Shown here: positions 1-12,700 of the stretch, one piece after another
Position numbering within the stretch: position 1 is the stretch's first letter
How the letters are laid out: every line of letters starts with the position of its first letter
NCBI RefSeq assembly: GCF_030445035.2
Contig: NC_080673.1
Span: 193,483,216-193,547,215 of the forward strand
Origin: Dasypus novemcinctus
Taxonomy: Eukaryota > Chordata > Mammalia > Cingulata > Dasypodidae
Direction: 5' to 3'
DNA length: 64,000 nucleotides
Program-made: the position numbers and the translations under genes
The notes under the pieces: generated by a model
Database searches by the model: none
What the model saw: only the letters and a program-made list of their open reading frames with translations
What the model was told of the DNA's origin: nothing

Positions 1-3000
1 CTCTTTCCTTCCTTCCTTCTAATAAATTAACTATAATCAGCCAGAAAAAGAACCTCAACCATTCCTCCAAAATCTTTATAAATTCATATTCCCTAGAATT
101 AAGAAGCTTTCTGTGGTTCTGGATATTTATCAGGTCACAGCATTACCTGCCTGGGAACCTCTTCTGAGGCTCAACTAAAAATTGAGACCCACCCGTCTAC
201 CTGCCTGCCAAGAAGAGGTGGGCCCAGGAAGCAGGGGCTGCCCACAGGGCCGTGTCGGCGTCCCTCTTCAGCAGGCCTGGTGTCTGCAGCTGCCCCCACT
301 GCTGTCCTGGAGGCAGTGTTCTTGACCCCCTCCCCGAAGTGGTATCTCATGTGCAAAGAAGGGAGTCTACTGTGTTGGGTAGGGAGCTCCACCTTGTTTT
401 AGCCCGCTGCCCCACGTGGGAGCCAGTATCTCTGGTAGCAGCCTCCACAGGTGAGCTTCCAGGGTCCCCACAGGGACACATCCCGGTAAAAGAGTCACTG
501 CATTCAGGGGAGCCAAACCTGCAACTTCCCACCAGGTGTTTATATAGGGCCTCCCCGCCCAGATGCATTTCACCAGGCAGGGGCCATGTTCATCTCCTGC
601 ATTGTTGCTTAATAACACAGTTAACCTTCATCAGGTTTCAAGAGGAACAGAACTGGAAAGATTTTAAAAATTGCCCTTTGAGAAGGATGATGGGTTTACC
701 CAATTTTAAGTTGAATATTATAGAAACTTAAGAACTCTTGATCTTATCTGCCATTTAGGAGGAGGGAAATGATGATAACAAAAAACAGGGACAGTTTAGT
801 TCTGAGATGGCAAATCAACTCAATTTGCTACTTCCAATATGCTAGACTTGGTTTGTAGAATGCTTTGTTGTAAAAGATTTGAAGGTCCATCCAAGACAAG
901 TACCAGTTAGGGATGTTTGCACTGGGGAGAAGAGAACATGCTGTGGAATGCTTCACATACTTATCTTCTTATGGTATTAGATGCTTGGAAAGTATTTCTA
1001 TTTATGGACAGAAATTCTCAAAGTCAAATGAGATTTGTTCTCAGTTATACATGTTCCCCTAACATCAGATCTTCTAGAATTTTTTGTGCTTGTAGAATTG
1101 GTACATGCTGCTCACCTCTTTGTTGTGAAGCCTCAAAAGCACTCCTTTCCAGGACGTGTTGGTGAGTGCTGCATGGAGAACTCAAGGGAGAGAGGCAAGC
1201 CTGGGCAGGTGCCAAAGGTTGGGTTTTCTGGAAGCAGCACCGAGGTAGAGTTCGGGGTACAAGCTGTTTATTAGGATCCACACTTATGAAGGGAAGGGGA
1301 AGAAAGCAGGATTGGGCAGAGAGAGAAATTGATGTAGGCCTGCCTGTTGAACTCTGAAGCAAGACCTGCCTTTCAAGGGCATCACACATTGGGCCAAACT
1401 GGCTGGATCTTTATTCCCCCGCCTTCCTCTGTCACTGAATATGGGCTTCCCAAGAAGGACAAGACCTCAGGCAGAGCAGCTCTCTGCAGTTGAGCCAGAT
1501 GTTGAAGGATCTGATAGCTGGAGGCTACCTGCTAGCCACCTTCCTCCCTACTGGCTACAAATCCCACACAGAAGGGAAATCTAGAAAATACAGCACTATA
1601 CTGAGAAAGAGACAACTGGTAGACCTGGAAGTGCGTGTTCCATCCACAAAATCCCTCTGCAGGTGAAAGGGACGTGTCAATTTGAGAGATGGTGTCTGAG
1701 ACGCCAGGGACCCTTGATTATCTAGAAATGCTCATCAAAGCCTGCTAGACTTTCCCTAATTCTCAGCCTCGGAGCTGAGTGCTGTGGAAGTCGGCAGAAG
1801 CCTGACATTGTCCACCTTGCCATGCTCCTGCTCGTGCCCTTTCCCACAAAGCCCCAGAGCCCCTTCGCTGAGAAGCAAATTTCCATTGCTAGCATAGACG
1901 AGAGGCAGTGACTACTCACACAGGCTCAGGGAGGCCCTGTTTTCTAGAGGAAAATACTCAGTTCTCTAGGCTTAAGAAACTTGCTGTGGTTCTTGTTACT
2001 GGTCAGTTCACTCACCTAACTTGGACAGGATGAAATTTGGCAACTCTTGGATTTAAGTAATTTCTGTACAGGAGGAGGAAATGATAATGATGGCAAACAT
2101 GGAAATTAAATTCATAATTGCAGTCTGTTGAGAAATAAATGCTGCTCTTCACCCTTGCTAATGAACAGCTCATTCTGGCTCATTAACGTCGAAATGCAAA
2201 AAGAGATGAAACGTCCCAGTTGTATTGTACAGCCATAGTAATTCTACCTTACATATTTGAAGCCTGTGTCCTTTTGAGGAACATACCACTCCACACCTCT
2301 GTGAAGGTAGAGCTAGGGTATGAATGGGCCAAAGTAAATTTGAGTTCCTTCTGCTTGTTGAAACCATTCATCTCTGGGTTGCTATTCTATAGTATAGTTG
2401 CAAGAGCACGTTGAGGAACTCTTGGCTTCAGTAAGAGAAAAATACCAAAGACTGGCTGGGAGCCTATGTAAGTTCCTCTGCAGCATCTTTCATCCTACCA
2501 GTTAAATCAGGATTCATTTTCCTACCTGAATATCTTACTCTCCAATGGGAACCTTGGTAGATTTCCTGGATATCCTCAGTAATTTTCCTAGAGCCAGTAA
2601 ACCAAGGACACTAAGTCTCAGGAGCTCTAGGGATGTTAGGACACATTTCTATTCCACGAGACCCTCAAAGAAGACTCGGATCTGGCCACGTGGGTCTGTA
2701 GGTATCCTCGGAGCCCTTCCTAAGACAGCTTCAGGTCTTAGGAGCCAGGGCCTTTCTTTTTTAGCACAGCCTGTAGTGCATCAGTGCAGAGAGCTTCCAC
2801 TTCCTGTGCCGCCTCCTGCCTGCTTGTCCTGGCTGCCCAGAGCCCTGTATTAGGAGAGATCTGGCGACTGAATCCAAACTCAGTCTGCGAGTGCCATGAT
2901 GAGCCTGTGACCTCTCCTCTGGGCAGAGGGCTGTCCCCCGTGGCACGGATTGGCTTCCGTTACTTTATTGTGTTGGCCGCCACATCCTCATGGTCTGAAG

Positions 3001-4644
3001 GAATTTGGACCTTCACACCAGTAGCATCCAGGATTTTTTTTTTTTTAATTTATTTATTTACTTATGTTCCCCCCTTCCCCACCTCCTGCCCTGCTGTTTT
3101 TTGCTGTCTGTGTTGTCTTCTCTTCTCATTTTCTCTCCTATAGGATTCACCAGGATTTGATCCTAGAGACCTCTGATATGGAGAGAGGTTCCCTGTCAGT
3201 TGCGCCACCTCAGTTCCTGGGTTCTGCTGCGCTTCACCTTGACTCTCCCCTTGTCTCTCTTTTGATGCATCATCATCTTGCTGCGTGACTCACTTGTGCG
3301 GGCACTGGGTCACCACGTGGGCACTCATGCAGGCACTAGCTCACCACGCAGGCACTCATGCAGGCACTGGCTCACTGCACAGGCACTCTCTTCTTTTTCC
3401 CCAGGAGGCCCCAGGGATTGAACCCAGGCCCTCCCATATGGTAGGCGGAAGCTCTATTACTTGAGCCACGTCCGCTTCCCCAGGATTATTTTTAATTGCA
3501 CAAATTGGGTCATTTTACCTCCTTCCCACCCCTGAGCAACCTCTTTGCCCGGAAGGGGTGGTGACTCCTGCCTGGAGATCCGTGGGGAAGGCGCAGCTAG
3601 GTGGGAGGAGAAGCACCAGTGGTCCGGTGAGCATGCCCAGTGTCCAGGCATTCCCCTGCCTGAGAAAGCAAGTCAGTGGGCCACATGTTATGGAGCCACC
3701 AGGCACCCCAGTGCATGGGCGCCTTGAAAATGACCACCGCAAAAGTCAGCAGCCCCTGAGCCAAGCGCTGTGGGTGGTAACAGGAGGCAGTGCTAGCCCA
3801 ACTCAGCACCCCAGAATTCTCTTTCCCATGGAACCCTGGAGCCCCTTCAATAAAGAGCTTGCTTCTTTACTGAGAACATAGACAGGAGCACAGAAGAGAC
3901 CCACACGGTCAGGCGTGTACAGTTCTTAACGTAAAGCACTTCGGAGCCTAGGAAGGAGCGCCTTGGCCCAGTGGATGCTTAGGGTGCTCTCTGAGTACTC
4001 CACCCCCCCCACCCCAGTTTCATGTGGTTCTCAGCAGCGTCCACACCGCAGACCTTCCTGACAGTTCACTCACCTCGCCCTTGCCTGGACCTTTTTCATT
4101 GTCAAGGCCCTGAGCAGGAAATAATTTCAGGTGACAGTAGTGCCACCACCTGATTGCTGATCCAGCGGGGCACTCAGGAGGAAATGCACACCCTTGCCTC
4201 TGGCATCTGTGGATCCAGTTGTAACAAGGTTCCTGCAGAACTTCCATTGCTTCTGTCTTGGGGTCCCAGAGGCAGAGCTTTAAAAATGCCGGTGGGTTAG
4301 CCGTCAGGGGCAGAGCGCTGCTGTTGGCCAGTTGGTGCTAGTTTGGTGTCTTCTACACCTGGTCCGCGTGCTCTTGTCCCTTTAACCCCAGATTGCAAAT
4401 AGTCACTGTTCTACTTTCCATGGTTTCTCTGTCCTTTTCTGAAGCAATAGAAAGGAAAGCTAGAAGAACCCAGCCTTTTGTTTATCTGAAGTATTCCTCC
4501 TGATAAACATGCTGAGCTGTGGTCTGTGGTCTGTGTTCCCGTTGGTCCCGGGGCTGCTGCTTGGCACACAGTCTGTGATCTCACCCACCGCTCTGCTTTG
4601 GAGGCTCACGTGGTTTTCTCTTTTCTTTTTTTTTTTTTTAATAG
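1..4644 (+). other. PROM1: PROM1 intron sequence upstream of the stop-codon exon
   Basis: This is inferred to be intron because the 40-nt PROM1 exon at 4645 and the 3' UTR exon at 5312 lie directly downstream on the plus strand. I looked for the preceding coding exon (the cytoplasmic tail segment) and did not find it, so it is probably left of the window. The only element I can name here is a SINE at 3036-3479. The rest is unique-looking sequence with no supported gene. The many short open frames are not conserved-looking. Confidence 0.45.
3036..3479 (-). mobile_element. DAS-SINE (tRNA-derived), antisense, with internal minisatellite
   Basis: The poly(A) side is read as a T-run and ATTT-rich stretch at about 3036-3060, and the tRNA-like head is at 3400-3479, ending in the complement of GGAAGCGGACGTGGCTCA. 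The flanks repeat ccaggatt (3028-3035 and 3480-3487), a target-site duplication. The body contains a tandem array at about 3296-3390 built from 'ggcactggctcaccac' and 'gggcactcatgca' units. The same array occurs in the SINE at 22309-22786. Confidence 0.85.
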
Positions 4645-4660
4645 CACTATGGGCTATTGA
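4645..4660 (+). CDS. PROM1: Prominin-1 (CD133), last codons and stop, in a 40-nt exon
   Basis: The 40-nt exon spans 4645-4684, between a long T-tract ending in ATAG and a GTAAGT donor. Read in the phase expected for this exon (first base completes a Ser codon), it encodes Thr-Met-Gly-Tyr then TGA at 4658-4660. Bases 4661-4684 (beginning TAGCTGCTGATG and ending TTTGAG) match the start of the PROM1 3' UTR as I remember it from human. PROM1 is a pentaspan glycoprotein of plasma-membrane protrusions. This exon supplies only the extreme cytoplasmic tail, which ends differently from the human Pro-Ser-Gln-His end. The stop lies 24 nt before the last splice junction, so it should not trigger nonsense-mediated decay. 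Earlier coding exons are outside the window. Confidence 0.72.
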
Positions 4661-4807
4661 TAGCTGCTGATGAAATTGTTTGAGGTAAGTTTAATACTTC
4701 TGTATAACCATAGGAGTAACAAGTTTTTTGTTTTTAGAACACTAAAACCATACAATTGACATAGCTAAACCCAACATAGTAAGTGGAAATTTTAGGTTAT
4801 ACAGTAT

Positions 4808-4940
4808 AATTATATATATACACACACATACAGTATATATTTAATATATATATATATACAATACTATGTGTTAATATATATACAACCACTATGTGTAATA
4901 TATACATATATATACACATTGACTATATATGTGTATAGTA
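4808..4940. repeat. AT-rich simple repeat (TATA/ACAC)
   Basis: Mixed TA and CA dinucleotide runs lie inside the last PROM1 intron, 125 nt after the donor. Confidence 0.8.
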
Positions 4941-5311
4941 AAAAATAGGACTTTTTTTTAACTTAAAAAGAGTAAAAAATAAGATCTGAAAATCTAGGTA
5001 CCAACTATGTATCTTGAGTATTATGTACTTGAAAGTTTTTTTGCATTTCTATACTTAATTTTCTTTTTGTGATGAGCGAGTATTTCTGTAATGAAAGAAG
5101 CTATTTCAGAAACTGAAATTATGAGACGACACAAGTGAGGCTGCAGGCAGAAAGCCGCCTCTTGAACAAATTTACCTGTTGTGCAGTGGTTGGCTCCTGG
5201 TCTCCTGTGGGGGCCATTTTAGGATTCTGCATTCCTGGTTTTCTCCTTAATAGTTTGTTTTAGTGATTCAAAGCCAGTTTCTAACATGCTGTGTGGCCTT
5301 CTTTGTTGCAG

Positions 5312-6455
5312 CATCAAGACACTCAAAGCGGACAGGATCACAGACTGTTGATAACTCCTGGGTCTCCAAGCACTTCCCAGTCCAGGAAGAACCCCGTGGC
5401 CGACCTCATGATTTGTATGCGCCCCAAGGAGACACCTCTGGAGATGAGGCCACTCACCTGGGTAGTGCTTGGCTGGGAACAAGCACAATTCCACTTATAG
5501 GTCATGTCTCCATCACTACTCCAGGATAATTTCTCCCTGTTTATTTTTTTTGTTTGTTTATTTTTTTACACCAGGTTTCTATTTCAACCCTGTAATATAG
5601 GGTGTGTTTGTTTCCACTGGATGCTTTTCTGTGTCAGCTATTCAAAAGTGATGGCTGGATTTAACCTAGTGTCATATGAAGAATGTGCTAAATATATGCT
5701 AGTTTACAGGAAAGATGCATTTTGTGTGTAGGAAATTTGTATAGACCTTCTGTTACCCCAGTCAGAGTGTTTTAAACAAATGAGTATTGTATGATTTTAC
5801 GCCCGAAATGAGCTTACCATCATGTCAGTGTTGCTTAGTTGTGCTGTTGAAAATAATCCATTTTCACTAAAAATGTGAGACCTACAACATACATATCCTT
5901 TCTCTCTGGTGCTTTTCTGCCCACTTTTTCAAAGATTGGTCATGTTCGCTTTGGATCACAGAGAAACCTTCATTCCATCTAGCAAATTGAAAATGGAGGG
6001 AAGGAAAACTGGGGAAAAAAAAATGCTGTTCATCAGAAAGTGGAGTTATCTTAACAGATGCCAAGTACAGTGTATGCTTAATGGGAGTTTTCTGATTAAT
6101 AAACTTAAGCATTAATTGGAGTGCTGCTGGATAATTTGGTAACAGCTGTCATCAGATTATCTGTGAGGATTCTAAAATGAAATATGAGAGGATCTCGCCA
6201 TGAGTCTGAGATTTGGTATCCAACATAAATAAATCCTTTGAATTTGGTCCTTAAAAATATGTGAAAGCAGAAAACAAGTCTCATTTACTTTGAGACTTTT
6301 ATATTTGTCATTATCAAAAGTGATCACAAATGAAAAACTTATCAAACAAAATTTAGCATTTATGTAATGAAATTCAAAATGTAAGTTTTTCAGCAGCTCT
6401 TTTCATGAGCTAATTATTCCTGATTCATTTCAATAAAAAAGAATTGGTAAACCAG
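5312..6455 (+). other. PROM1: PROM1 terminal exon (3' UTR)
   Basis: The acceptor TTCTTTGTTGCAG ends at 5311. The exon then runs with long stretches resembling the human PROM1 3' UTR: the CATCAAGACACTCAAAGCGG opening, the block 'ggaaagatgcattttgtgtg' near 5709, 'gaaaataatccattttcact' near 5849, 'attaattggagtgctgctgg' near 6111, and the end at 'tcatttcaataaaaaagaa'. The preceding intron is 627 bp (4685-5311). No coding sequence is expected here; open frames within it are incidental. The assignment rests on memory of the human transcript, but the match is long and collinear. Confidence 0.85.
6432..6437 (+). terminator. PROM1: PROM1 poly(A) signal AATAAA
   Basis: AATAAA lies at the end of the PROM1-like 3' UTR, and cleavage is expected at about 6450-6460. 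The PROM1-like sequence stops here and an L1-derived block begins about 200 bp further on. Confidence 0.75.
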
Positions 6456-6672
6456 AGTCTGTGCTTTGCTTCTCAGAGCAGACCAGGGAATGTTAAATTT
6501 TAAATGATGACATTTAGGCTTATGTTAAGCACTTAATCCATGTCCTCACCATCATTAAACTGTCCAAAATATGGAAGTAATACAAAGATCAGTGCCTGTG
6601 TCCTCCTTCCTCAGAGAAGGCTGTTGACCCCACCTGATCCTGTCCAAAAAAAAAACACCTCATACCTCAATT

Positions 6673-7568
6673 AAAAAAATTTTTTTAAAGACACAAAAAT
6701 CACACAAAATGTTACAAAAAAATATAAGAGGTTTCCATATACTCCACTCCCCACAACCCCCACTCTTCCCACATCCACCACTTCTTTCATTAGTGTGGTA
6801 CATTCATTGCATTTGATGAATAAATTTTGGAGCATTGCTACACACCCTGGATTATAGTTTATGTTGTAATTTACATTCTCTCCCAGTCTGTTCAGTGGAT
6901 TATGGCAGGATATATAATGTCCTGCCTCTGTTCCCTGCAATCATTCAGGACAATGCCAAAGTCCCAAAAATGTCCCTGTATCATACCTCTTTTTCCCTCT
7001 CCTTGCCTTCAGCACTCCTATGGCCACTGTCTCCACATCAGTGATACAATTTCTTCCATTGCTAGAGTCACAATAATTCTCTAGTAGAATACCAGTAAGT
7101 CCACTCTAATCCATATTTTATTCCTCCGTCCTGAGGAGTGATGTCCACTCACCTCTATATCAAGAGGGGCCTTCGATCCCACATGGCTGATGGGTGGAAT
7201 TCTCCTGCTTGCAGCTGTAATCTCTTGGTTCTCTGGTATGGTGGTTGACCATCCTCACCTCCTTGTTAGCTGACCTGGGTAAGTCCAATGAACTGGAGAG
7301 TAGATGTTGCAACTCTGCTGAGACTCAGGGCCCAGCTGGCACATGGACAGTCTAGAGATTCAAGTCTCCTGAGCATATACCACCCCAAAGCCAGCCACAG
7401 TTTAAAGTGATAAAAGGAGTCATGCATAGAGAAGTCACATCTGAGTCCAACTCCATCACACTCAGGAGCACAAATTCCAAAGTGGGCCCACTGGCAAGGC
7501 ACTGAACTCCAGAGCCATCTGTCATGACCGTAGGACCTGGGTGTCACCGCAGCCCTCGGGAACACCCA
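6673..7568 (-). mobile_element. L1 3' end, antisense half of a 5'-inverted copy
   Basis: Read on the minus strand, this is the 3' terminal part of the L1 family also seen at 23160, 39403, 44697 and 54821. It includes the 'gtgggaagagtgggggttgtgggg' type G-rich tract, here at about 6745-6780, and then an A-rich end. The left flank is the 13-bp direct repeat tcatacctcaatt (6660-6672), repeated at 9392-9404. The element continues at 7569 in the opposite orientation. Confidence 0.85.
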
Positions 7569-9008
7569 TACCTGGGGGTGTATCTACTGTGAAGGGATAA
7601 GACGGGCGTAGGGATACTATTAGGTTGGGCTTTGCAGGCTTGAAGGGTGCCTAGGTTGGGAGGATGGGTCAGTTGGGCCAAGGATTTGGGGGTAGCAAGT
7701 GAACATGGGAGATTGTTGGGTATGTGGTTGAAACTATAATGTTGAGGAAACTCTTTAGAAAATATAATAAGGAAAAGTTACTGGTGTTTGACGAGGGTCA
7801 ACTGGCACAGGGTGCACCTGGGGCAGGCTTCTAGGGAGTGTGTGAGTGCTCATCTTGTAGTGTGTTATATCAGTGGGTGGAGACCTATACAATGAGTGGG
7901 AAAGTGTTATACCCCATCCTGGGGAGGCCTGATGTTCTCAAACAGAGGGGAAAGTGTCTCTCAAGAGCATGCGTGGTTTCCAATGGGGGAGGACAGACTA
8001 GTGTGTCAAGCCCTCAGCATTGTGGAAAGTATCTGTGAATCTGGTCCTCCAAGCAGTGAAGCTTTGTTGTCACTGGGGGGAAGAGAGGAATAAAATAGTT
8101 GGAAGAGGGAGTAACTGGGGGACAGTGGAAGTGTTCTGCATGATCCTGCAATGATGGATACCGGCTATGTTAAATATCATCAAAATTTATAAAGGTGTAT
8201 AGTCTAAATAAAATGTAAACCATAATGTAAATCATAATGTAACCAAAAATTTATAAAAGTATACAGTCTAAAATATAAACCAAAAGTAAACCATAATGGA
8301 ACATGGTGAGTAGCTATGTTTCAATATCTATACATCAGTCAGTTGCAGCAAATGTAACATCCACATGTAAAAAGATCATTGCTGGGGAAGGGGGAACAGG
8401 GTTCAATGTTGGGTATATGGGAGTCCCCTATATTCTATATGTGATTTACTGTGACCTAAAACTTTTCTGAAGACATAATAATAAGAATATAGACACTAAG
8501 GAAATAGAAGAGATTGCCTTGTCACTGTACAAACAGGGCAACACCTATTACCGTGATGAAAGGCAAAATGTCAAAAAAAAATATTTTTCATTTTTGTAAT
8601 ACCGTATTTTTTACTTTATTTTAGTTTCTCTAAATTATTGTGTATTCTATTTCTAATCTTTAAACATCATTACTATTGCATTTTCCTATTAATTGAATTT
8701 GGCAATATATTAGGCTTTATTTTTTTAAGAAGTTTTGGATCACAGAGGTTCAGCTATGGCAGGGGAGGAGCACTGATGTGGGGTGTCATTGATGGGGGAT
8801 GCATGGGTAGGAGGGAGTTCTCCAGGGCATGCATATAGGGTATATAGATATGTTCAGATGTTTGCTGGATATTGGCATAGCGGGTAGAGTATCACAGGAC
8901 AACTGAGGGAGTGCTGAGTTCTCATTCCAGGAAACTGTCGCACTCCCCAATGGAGCAGCAACAATCCCCGAAGTGCAAGGGCAAAGACGGGAGAAGGATG
9001 GCCCTCAA
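7569..9008 (+). mobile_element. L1 3' region, inverted 5' half (sense)
   Basis: From about 8340 to 9008 this matches 54835-55520 of the sense L1 copy, for example 'catgtaaaaagatcattg' and 'ttctccagggcatg'. The part at 7569-8340 has no second copy in the window but belongs to the same insertion by its position inside the shared 13-bp duplication. No reverse-transcriptase coding region is recognisable. Confidence 0.7.
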
Positions 9009-9391
9009 TTTTTTGAAAAGATTTTATTTATTCCCCACCCCTCACCCCCTGTTGTTTTACACTCTCTGTGTCCATTCGCTGTGTGTTCTGTGTCTGCTTG
9101 TCTTCTCTTTAGGCAGCACCAGGAACTGATCCTGGGACCTTTCGGAGTGGGAGAGAGGCACTCATTCACTTGCACGACCTCAGCTCCCTGGTCTGCTGTG
9201 TCTCTTATTGTCTCTCCTCTGTGTCTTTTTGTTGCGTCATCTTGCACCAGCTCTCCATGTGGGCCAGCACTCCTCATGTGCCAGCTCTCCGCTCGGGGCA
9301 GCTAACCTTCACCAGGAGGCCCTGGGAATTGAACCCTGGGCTCCTATATGGTAGACGGGAGCCCTATCCCTTGAGCCACATCTGCTTCCTG
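9009..9391 (-). mobile_element. DAS-SINE, antisense, at the outer edge of the inverted L1
   Basis: The T-rich tail complement is at 9009-9030. The tRNA-like head at about 9310-9391 ends in the complement of AGGAAGCAGATGTGGCTCA. The head abuts the L1's own duplication (tcatacctcaatt at 9392-9404) directly, with only one intervening base. A separate SINE duplication is weak: only cctcaa is shared with the sequence before the tail. Confidence 0.85.
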
Positions 9392-9404
9392 TCATACCTC
9401 AATT

Positions 9405-12354
9405 TTTAGAATCTGAAGTCACTGTATATTAGCAATCCAAGTAACTGGGATAATCAACACACTTGAATATCTATTACAGTCAGACTATTCTTTACCTGAC
9501 GTACTCCCAAACATATGTATGCAAGTTGAGTTTTTTCAAACTACATAAAGGAGCCTTGCAATTAGGACAAAGTGAACTATATTTTTGTATAATTCTTTTT
9601 GTGGAAATCATCCCTTCCCTTACAATTTTTATATCCCACAATTTTAAAATTCAAATTATTCAAGCCAACTGAATTTACTTCACCATTGCTTAACACTCGC
9701 AACTTTGATCTATTTATTTCTCAGTATCTCCTGTGTCAAACACACAGGTAGCACTATACAGTCTTAAAGGCCTCATGCTTTTCTCTATCCCCTCCCCTTC
9801 ACAAATAATTTTCTCAAAAGAATTCCCGACACAACTCTGTCTCTACTTTCTCGCCTCCATTCATTCTCCAGCCCACTGTCTGGCTCCCACCCTCGCGCTC
9901 CTTTGAAGGGCTCCTGGTCCACCTTCCCCCTTTTCCTTGGACAGCTGACTCTCCCAGCTTCACCTGCCCTCGTTGTTCTCATTGCTTTTTATCTCTCGCT
10001 ACCTTAAGTGGAGCTCTAGGAAACTTGTGCCCACTGTGCACTCTACCCGGATGTCCCATGGACACTCTGAAATAACTGCACCTGGAGGTCAGCAAACCTT
10101 TCCTGTAGAAGAACAGCTGGTAAATATTTCACGGTCTCTGTTGCCACCATTGAACTCTGCCAGCTACTCCTCTCTGCCATCATAGCACAAAAGCATCCGT
10201 AGACAATATGTAAATAAATAAAGGGATGTGGCTACCTGCCAATAAACGTTTACAAAAACAGGGGGCCAGACTGGCCCTGGCCATCCTTACTGAGCTCTGC
10301 CTTAAACGTACCCACCACCCTTTCCTGCCCACCACCTCCTCTACCACCACCACCACCGTGCTGGCTCCTGATCCTCTGGTTCCTTGAATTGTTCAACCTT
10401 TGCTCTCTTGCTTGAGCCAGAGGAATCCACCAGGTGTGCTTCTCTGTCCCTTCCTGCCCACTTGGTTACTATGGGAAAATAGCTTGAATTTGAATGTGGG
10501 AACCTGACTTGAAGTTGAAACGTTTCCATAATGCAGATAAGAAATGTGGGCTTAGGAACACCAGCCTTGACGAGACGAACGCTGCCTGGTCAGCACGAAA
10601 ACTTTTCGTGTGGAGACATTTGAACTTTGTTATGGCCTGCTCCCTAGCATTGCCCGTGCTACAGAAACAAGCAGCCTTGAAAATAAACATAGGTAACTAC
10701 TGCCTTGTAATTTCTAATATATACGATGTGGAAACTAGGGTCGAGGCTCTCAGTTCCAGAAACTGTTGAGTCCCCTGATCCCATCTTTATTTTCTCTCGT
10801 GCGTCTTTCTTTCTGTCCTTTTATTTCTTCAGTTCTGCGATGCCTTCCCTTTGTGCAGATCTGTTGATGAGCTGGTCTCAGCAGGTTACCAGTTACCTGT
10901 ATAGGTTTTCCTCTCCATCCCCCTCCCCCACTGCCTTCATACAGGTTTCGTCTGGCTCGGGGTCACTGCGGCTTCTCCCCTCTATCTCGAAGGCTGCCGG
11001 CCCCTGAGTCTGGGCTGGGCTCCTGGCTCTCTAGGTGGGGGCTTCTCGCCTTAGGCTCCCTCACAGCTAGCTATGGCCAAGTGTCTGGGCTTAGGTGGTT
11101 GGCAGGTGAGGGCCAATGCATGAAGTATCGACTAAGACTAAGCTGCTTGCCCTGGATTTTTCCCACTGGCTGGAAATGGCGGCAACCAGACAAACCTTGG
11201 AAGGTCACACGTTAAGATGGAGTAACTGCCTGTAGCCCTGGACCTCTTGCCTCTTGACCAGTTCATGAGAAAGAAACTTCGGTCTCATTAAGGCACTGTA
11301 ATCTGGATCTTTTGCTACAGCAGCTCAGCTGAGCACAGCTAGCTCGGTTACTGCAACATCTTGCCAACTAATTTACCTGCCTACAGGCTTGCATGCACCC
11401 ACCACCCCAATCCTTTCTCAACATAAAAATCAGGTAAATCTCAACATTCAAATATGATCACGTCCTCCTAAAAGATGGACCAGCAATACAAGAATAACAG
11501 CATCAATACTTTCCAGAAACATAAAACTGGAGGAAGTAGTGGAGTAATCAAGGAACTCTTTTCAACCAGGTGGTCAGGGGAGGCTTCTGTGAAAGTGGCA
11601 GGAAGGAGCCAGCTCCGCGATACTTGGGGATAGTGCAAAAGCTTCGTGGCTTGGCCTGTTCCGAAAATCAAAGAACTCATGTCCCAGGAGCTCATCCCCT
11701 TGAAGGCCTTGCCACCTGCCTCGGGAACCTGACCTCTACCCCTTCCTCACCCAACTAAATGACTGACTTGTCTGGCCAAGCATAGGTTTGGCACCATCTG
11801 CTGGGCACTCTTGCTGCCTCACAGGCTGGGGAGTCTGGGCATAGCACTGAATGCTTGGTGGCTACCTAAGTTCAGCCTGGTTTTAGTTCTAGCTCCATGG
11901 ATAGTTTCCAGGGCTCAGGCCTTTCACATGGAATGGGAGGCTATGAGAGTCTTTTATAGTTCCATGATATTAGGTATGACTGTAGATTCTTTGGGTGGTG
12001 GGACACAACACCAAGACACTGGGATCAATGAAAGCAGAACACTTTGTTTCAGCTCTGAAGGAGAGAAAGGGTGCCATGGGGTGGCACCTGAGGACAGGAT
12101 AAGAGCATGGTGGAGCCAAGGGAGGGGACTTGAGAATGGCAGGAGTGGTGGACTTCGCTAGGTTTTATACGTTCTCTGCGGGTGGGCTAACTTGAATAAT
12201 TTCACTGGTTCTGGGGCTAAGGCTTTCCCTCTGTTTGGTACCTGCCCCAGGTGGGTGCACAGGGGTCCTAGAGGGTGAAAGTCTGTATTCATTTTCAGGC
12301 TGCTGAGTCAAATACCCTGCGATGGGTTGGTAGAAACAATGGGAATTATTGGAT
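9405..12354. other. Intergenic, no supported gene
   Basis: There is a short (CCA)n run at about 10335-10358 and otherwise unique-looking or very old sequence. Around 11060-11370 and 11790-12290 the style resembles decayed LTR or DNA-repeat sequence, but I cannot name a family. No exon is supported. Confidence 0.5.
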
Positions 12355-12700
12355 CATAGTTTCGGGGACTGGAAGGGTGGCTTACTCCCGGCGTCTGTAG
12401 CTCCTGGCTGGTGAGCATTCTCCAGGGTCCCTCGGCTCTTCCGTCACATGGCTGTGTACATGGTGGCATTCTCCTTTCTCTTCCAGGTTCAGTTGACTCC
12501 CAGTGTTTGGCTTCTCCGTCTGACTTTTGCTTTGTTTATCAAGGACTCCAGTAATCCAGTTTAAATTCAGTTATTGATTCAGACGAGCCACATCTTAGCT
12601 GAAGTAACATCTTGAAGAGATCTTAACAACACTGGGTCCATACCCACCCAAACAGCTCAAAAGAACAATTCAGCCCTCCACCAGTCCCAATGAGGGGAGT
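12355..12700 (+). repeat. Unnamed interspersed repeat, family A copy 1
   Basis: This shares 'ctggctggtgag...tcacatggctgtg', 'tctcttccaggttcagttgac', 'aaggactccagtaatcc' and 'gccacatcttagctgaagtaacatctt' type blocks with the copies at 45432-46170 and 53766-54192. I do not recognise the family name; it resembles an old LTR or DNA-transposon-derived repeat. Confidence 0.55.
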
